Assembly: GCA_913048145.1 (NCBI GenBank)
Contig: CAJWVP010000113.1
Location: 1 to 8,431 of the forward strand
DNA length: 8,431 nt
Direction of reading: 5' to 3'
Origin: an uncultured Rhodospirillaceae bacterium
GTDB lineage: Bacteria > Pseudomonadota > Alphaproteobacteria > Rhodospirillales > Casp-alpha2
Positions 5,381 through 8,431 of this stretch are shown piece after piece (position 1 is the first letter of the stretch; each line of letters starts with the position of its first letter). Both the position numbers and the translations under genes were made by a program. Under the pieces are notes generated by a model, which saw only the letters and a program-made list of their open reading frames with translations, ran no database searches and was not told where the DNA came from.

Positions 5381-7555
5381 TCAGGCCGCGAACTTGGCCT
5401 TCGCCTCCTGGCGCCGAGCGTGTAGGATCGGCTCCGTGTAGCCGTTCGGCTGGTTTCGCCCCTTGAATACTAGGTCGCAAGCCGCCTGGAAGGCGATGGA
5501 AGCGTCGAAATCTGGCGCCATGTTGCGATACACCGGATCCTCGGCGTTCTGTTGATCGACTATGGCAGCCATGCGCTGCATGGTCTCCATCACCTGCTCT
5601 CTGGAACAGATGCCATGGTGGAGCCAGTTTGCAATGTGTTGGGCAGAAATGCGTAGCGTGGCGCGGTCTTCCATGAGGCCCACATCGGTGATATCCGGCA
5701 CTTTCGAGCATCCAACCCCCTGATCAATCCACCGCACTACATAGCCAAGAATGCCCTGAGCATTATTATCCAACTCCATCTGCACCTCTTCGGGGTTCCA
5801 ATTCGCACCCTCCGATAAAGGGATCGTAAGGATGGCATCCAGGCTCGCCCTTTCGCGAGATTTCAAAGCATTTTGGCGATCGGCTACGTTGATGCGATGA
5901 TAATGGGTGGCGTGCAGCGTAGCGGCGGTTGGCGAAGGCACCCAAGCTGTATTGGCGCCGGCGTTGAGATGGCTGACCTTTTGTTCTAGCATAGCCGCCA
6001 TCATGTCTGGCATGGCCCACATGCCTTTACCAATCTGTGCCTTGCCCTGTAGACCGCAGGCTAGACCTACGTCCACGTTCCAATCCTCGTAGGCGGCGAT
6101 CCAGGACGTTTCCTTGACGGCATTCTTCCGGACCATGGGCCCGGCCTCTATGGAGGTGTGAATTTCGTCGCCGGTCCGATCCAGAAAACCCGTATTGATA
6201 AAACAGATCCGATCTTTCGCTGCACGGATGCATTCCATGAGATTAACCGTGGTGCGCCGTTCCTCGTCCATGATGCCCATCTTCACCGTGTTACGCACAA
6301 GCCCGAGCGCCTCCTCTACTCGACCGAAGAGGTCATTTGCGAAGGCGGCTTCCGCGGGACCGTGCATCTTAGGTTTAACAATATAGACTGACCCAGTGCG
6401 GCTATTCTTCACCGACCCCATGCCTTTCAGGTCGTGTAGAGCAATGAGCACCGAACACACTGCATCAATAATGCCCTCCGGGACCTCGTTGCCGTCAGCA
6501 TCTAGGACGGCATTGTTATACATGAGGTTGCCGACGTTGCGAACCAACATCACTGAACGGCCATGAAGCGTCAGCGCGCCTCCTTCAGGCGTCGTATACG
6601 TTCGGTCAATGTTGAGACGTCGATGAACCGGTTCACCAGCCTTGTCAAAATCCGCATTCAGGCTGCCGTTCATCAGACCCAACCAGTTGCGGTAGGCGTC
6701 AACCTTATCCTCAGCGTCGACGACGGCAACGGAGTCCTCCAGATCAACGATCGTGGTCACGGCTGCCTCCATAACCACATCGGCGACACCAGCTGCGTCC
6801 GTCTTGCCAATGGCGTGATCGCGATCTATTTGGATATCAATATGCAGGCCATTATTGACCAACAAGATAGAAGACGGTTGGGTCGCGTCACCCTGAAAGC
6901 CAGCGAATTTGCCTGGATCTACCAATGATGTGTTGGCTTTATTAGCCAACGTCACGCAAAGTTGACCATCTACAATCGAGTAGGACGTCACCTCGGCATG
7001 AGAGCCGTCAGCCAAAGCCGCAGCTTGATCAAGAAGGCGTTTTGACCAAGCAATCACACGTTGGGCGCGCACCGTATTGAACGGGCCGACGCGGGACGCG
7101 CCGTCCTTCTCGTCGATGGCATCCGTCCCGTAAAGTGCATCATAAAGGCTGCCCCAGCGAGCATTGGCCGCATTCAAGGCGTAGCGCGCGTTGGTGACAG
7201 GAACCACAAGTTGCGGCCCCGCCATGGTCGTAAACTCAGCATCCACATTTTCCGTGCCAATCGAGAACGCGGGACCTTCCTCTACAAGATAACCAATCTG
7301 CTTCAAGAATGCCTTGTAGGACTCCGCATCAATTGGTTTATCCTGATGTTCACAATGCCAGGAATCTAGCTTTGCTTGCATGGCGTCCCGGGTTTCGAGG
7401 AGCGTACGATTGATCGGCGCAAAATCCGCAACAATTGCACCAAAACTAGTCCAAAAAGTATCCTGGTCGATCCCCGTACCTGGCAACACCTCCCCATTAA
7501 TAAACCGAAAAAAAATGTCGGCGACACGGAGGTCACCCGCTTCTATGTAACTCAT
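5381..7555 (-). CDS. glcB: Malate synthase G
   Basis: Condenses glyoxylate with acetyl-CoA to malate and CoA in the cytoplasm (glyoxylate cycle and glycolate use). It is 724 residues from the ATG, against 723 for the E. coli enzyme, with near-identical blocks such as ARYALNAANARWGSLYDALY, KNSRTGSVYIVKPKMHGP and NTAWVPSPTAATLHA. In numbering that starts one residue earlier at the TTG, the catalytic R340 is in MLVRNVG and the base D631 in LMEDRATLRIS. C617 is in GCSKVPD. The Mg ligands appear to be a Glu of MDEERR (432/433) and D460 in GFLDRTGDE. ATG 7553-7555 is preceded directly by an in-frame TTG (7556-7558). A GGAGA site lies 9 nt from the ATG and 6 nt from the TTG, so either could serve; ATG is preferred. 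No glycolate oxidase genes or isocitrate lyase are adjacent. The protein looks complete and active. Confidence 0.97.
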   Translation of the reverse strand: MSYIEAGDLRVADIFFRFINGEVLPGTGIDQDTFWTSFGAIVADFAPINRTLLETRDAMQAKLDSWHCEHQDKPIDAESYKAFLKQIGYLVEEGPAFSIGTENVDAEFTTMAGPQLVVPVTNARYALNAANARWGSLYDALYGTDAIDEKDGASRVGPFNTVRAQRVIAWSKRLLDQAAALADGSHAEVTSYSIVDGQLCVTLANKANTSLVDPGKFAGFQGDATQPSSILLVNNGLHIDIQIDRDHAIGKTDAAGVADVVMEAAVTTIVDLEDSVAVVDAEDKVDAYRNWLGLMNGSLNADFDKAGEPVHRRLNIDRTYTTPEGGALTLHGRSVMLVRNVGNLMYNNAVLDADGNEVPEGIIDAVCSVLIALHDLKGMGSVKNSRTGSVYIVKPKMHGPAEAAFANDLFGRVEEALGLVRNTVKMGIMDEERRTTVNLMECIRAAKDRICFINTGFLDRTGDEIHTSIEAGPMVRKNAVKETSWIAAYEDWNVDVGLACGLQGKAQIGKGMWAMPDMMAAMLEQKVSHLNAGANTAWVPSPTAATLHATHYHRINVADRQNALKSRERASLDAILTIPLSEGANWNPEEVQMELDNNAQGILGYVVRWIDQGVGCSKVPDITDVGLMEDRATLRISAQHIANWLHHGICSREQVMETMQRMAAIVDQQNAEDPVYRNMAPDFDASIAFQAACDLVFKGRNQPNGYTEPILHARRQEAKAKFAA

Positions 7556-7848
7556 CAAGATATTTCTCCGACTGCTAACAGTGAGCCAAAATTTCCGATG
7601 CCACTAAGTTCCCCTAAAAAGGCACGCGCAAGCTACTCAACAGCATCCGTAAAAACCAGCAAAACTCCTCCAATAAATTGATGTAAATTTGACTTCAATC
7701 GATGAATTCAGTGGAGCGCGGAGATTAGGCGAAGGCATTCAACCTAGCCGAATTATTTACGAAGACCTTCGATCGCCGGGTGGCATGAATCACAGCACGA
7801 TGAAATGCATTAGAAAGAACGCGGTAGCCAGGCCCATTAGCATCCGCC

Positions 7849-7877
7849 ATTATAAATTCTAGCCAGTAGCCTTTATA
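7849..7877 (-). promoter_or_regulatory. Possible glcB promoter
   Basis: The minus strand has a perfect -10 hexamer TATAAT (7849-7854). The hexamer 17 nt upstream is TATAAA (7872-7877), only 3 of 6 to TTGACA. A start here would give a leader of nearly 290 nt before glcB. It is the best -10 on this strand in the region, but the weak -35 keeps confidence low. Confidence 0.2.
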
Positions 7878-7896
7878 CAAACATTGTTTTTTTAGC

Positions 7897-7951
7897 CGTG
7901 GCAGACTCCCTTCATAGCGCCGCCAACTAGGCTGTCTCCCCAGTTGCCACG
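7897..7951. repeat. Inverted repeat in the glcB upstream region
   Basis: CGTGGCA (7897-7903) pairs perfectly with TGCCACG (7945-7951). Inside, AGAC (7903-7906) can pair with GTCT (7934-7937). A T7 run (7887-7893) lies on the left side, which in the glcB direction reads as A7 after the structure, so it is not an intrinsic terminator for glcB. It may be a structured leader segment, if glcB transcription begins further upstream, or a chance repeat. Confidence 0.3.
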
Positions 7952-8054
7952 CGGGGAAAGTCGTCTAGATCAACAATTATTTGGCCGTGTTTGACAATGC
8001 CATTGGGCAACGTGAGTTACCCTCTTGGGGATTCCGGTAAAAAGTATAGTAGCT

Positions 8055-8088
8055 CTGAGAATCATTGTGCATATCTGAGCATATTGTG
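8055..8088 (+). repeat. Spaced direct repeats, possible operator
   Basis: CTGAGAATCATTGTG (8055-8069) is followed by CTGAGCATATTGTG (8075-8088), so the CTGAG units start 20 bp apart, about two helical turns. GCATAT also occurs twice, 10 bp apart (8069-8074 and 8079-8084). The array ends 3 bp before a TTGACA hexamer (8092-8097). Regular helical spacing in a divergent promoter region is what a cooperative DNA-binding regulator would need. No known regulator is identified. Confidence 0.35.
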
Positions 8089-8214
8089 AGATTGACAAAG
8101 AATAGAAGCCGCGCCAAGAAGCAAGCGACCCTGAGTGTTGGCTTCGCTTGACACAGGCCGCCGCCGCCCCTTCACTGGTAAGATCAGAAAGTTAAGAGTC
8201 TGCGGGTTAAGACC

Positions 8215-8431
8215 ATGATTACGCTTTCCGAATTTCGTAAACTGCATCATGCCGTGACCCTTTTGGGAATGTCTGGCGTGGGCAAGACCATGTTGTCCAC
8301 GGCACTCCGTCAATCCGCTAATTGGTTCCACTATTCCGCCGATTACCGTATCGGCACGCGTTACCTTGTCGAGAGTATCCTGGACAATGTAAAGTTCAAG
8401 ATCATGCAGATGCGCGACCCGTTCGTCGCCA
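8215..8431 (+). CDS. P-loop ATPase/NTPase of unknown role (N-terminal 72 residues; gene runs past the window)
   Basis: Translation from ATG 8215 gives MITLSEFRKLHHAVTLLGMS, then a clear Walker A motif GMSGVGKT (18-25). A distinctive NWFHYSADYRIGTRYL segment follows (about 35-50). The reading frame stays open to the window end, and an in-frame TAA at 8179-8181 limits any extension; no other standard start lies between. The ribosome site is weak (a purine-rich GGGTTAAG). The sequence resembles a conserved but functionally uncharacterised proteobacterial ATPase family as I remember it, without certainty. Walker B and the rest of the fold are off the edge. It diverges from glcB, with which it may share regulation. 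Confidence 0.8.
   Translation, partial: MITLSEFRKLHHAVTLLGMSGVGKTMLSTALRQSANWFHYSADYRIGTRYLVESILDNVKFKIMQMRDPFVA

Larger units (their letters stand above)
7556..8214. other. 659-nt divergent intergenic region between glcB and the ATPase gene
   Basis: This region must carry the promoters of both divergent genes. I found no protein gene or tRNA. It contains an inverted repeat at 7897-7951, spaced direct repeats at 8055-8088, and three TTGACA hexamers on the plus strand (7991, 8092 and 8148), none with a good -10 box at the right distance. A TATAGT lies at 8045-8050 on the plus strand. A search for the conserved cores of the glycine and TPP riboswitches in the glcB leader was negative. Confidence 0.6.

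Noticed and set aside
6563..7369. Plus-strand frames of about 100-120 residues opposite glcB
   Set aside because: They are antisense shadows of a strongly conserved malate synthase coding sequence.
7573..7588. Sigma-54-like site TGGCTCACTGTTAGCA before glcB (10 of 12 consensus positions)
   Set aside because: The implied transcription start would fall after the glcB ribosome site, leaving an almost leaderless message without GGAGA. Likely chance.
7559..7900. Glycine riboswitch upstream of glcB, as known for malate synthase in SAR11
   Set aside because: A GGCGAAGGC string occurs on the wrong strand (around 7728), but the other conserved aptamer segments are absent on both strands.
8054..8062. 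CTGAGA as a TPP riboswitch signature
   Set aside because: The partner conserved segments of the TPP element are missing, and the hexamer belongs to a direct repeat.
8062..8331. 89-residue minus-strand frame at the right end
   Set aside because: It runs antisense across the ATPase start and its Walker A codons, has no ribosome site and no recognisable domain.

Overview
The window looks like a piece of a proteobacterial chromosome, probably alphaproteobacterial. This rests on the moderate G+C coding sequence, the malate synthase G and salicylate-hydroxylase-type flavoprotein, and the style of the P-loop ATPase at the right edge. No taxonomic marker gene is present, so the assignment is inference. 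Five of the six genes lie on the minus strand and the sixth diverges from them at the right end.

Left part (1-3386, minus strand): a three-gene operon read right to left. It encodes a polyferredoxin with 16 cysteines in four [4Fe-4S] motifs (AorA-like, 3386-2907), a full-length tungstopterin aldehyde:ferredoxin oxidoreductase catalytic subunit (AorB-like, 2893-1046), and an FAD/NAD(H) oxidoreductase cut by the window edge (AorC-like, from 943). The order and subunit types match the AorABC complex of Aromatoleum aromaticum. There the tungsten subunit oxidises aldehydes to carboxylic acids, the polyferredoxin carries electrons and the flavoprotein reduces NAD+. aorA and aorB are coupled very tightly (13 nt apart, with the aorA stop inside the aorB Shine-Dalgarno sequence). 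aorB and aorC are separated by 102 nt containing a strong two-storey hairpin.

Middle (3387-4105): 719 nt without a convincing gene. It holds the aor upstream region, with a hairpin overlapping the aorA ribosome binding site, a Fur-box-like 19-mer, a weak sigma-54-like match and an unexplained nested inverted repeat near 3847-3900.

Right part (4106-7555, minus strand): glcB (malate synthase G, glyoxylate + acetyl-CoA to malate) followed 60 nt later by a group A FAD-dependent aromatic-ring hydroxylase of the salicylate / 3-hydroxybenzoate hydroxylase type. The two are probably co-transcribed. A 659-nt divergent intergenic region (7556-8214) separates glcB from the start of a plus-strand P-loop ATPase gene (8215 to the edge), and contains repeats that may be operators.

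Taken together the genes suggest a respiratory heterotroph able to oxidise aldehydes with a tungsten enzyme feeding NAD+, to hydroxylate an aromatic acid, and to assimilate glyoxylate/C2 units. No substrate can be assigned from sequence alone. I saw no tRNA, rRNA, CRISPR array, insertion sequence or phage gene.
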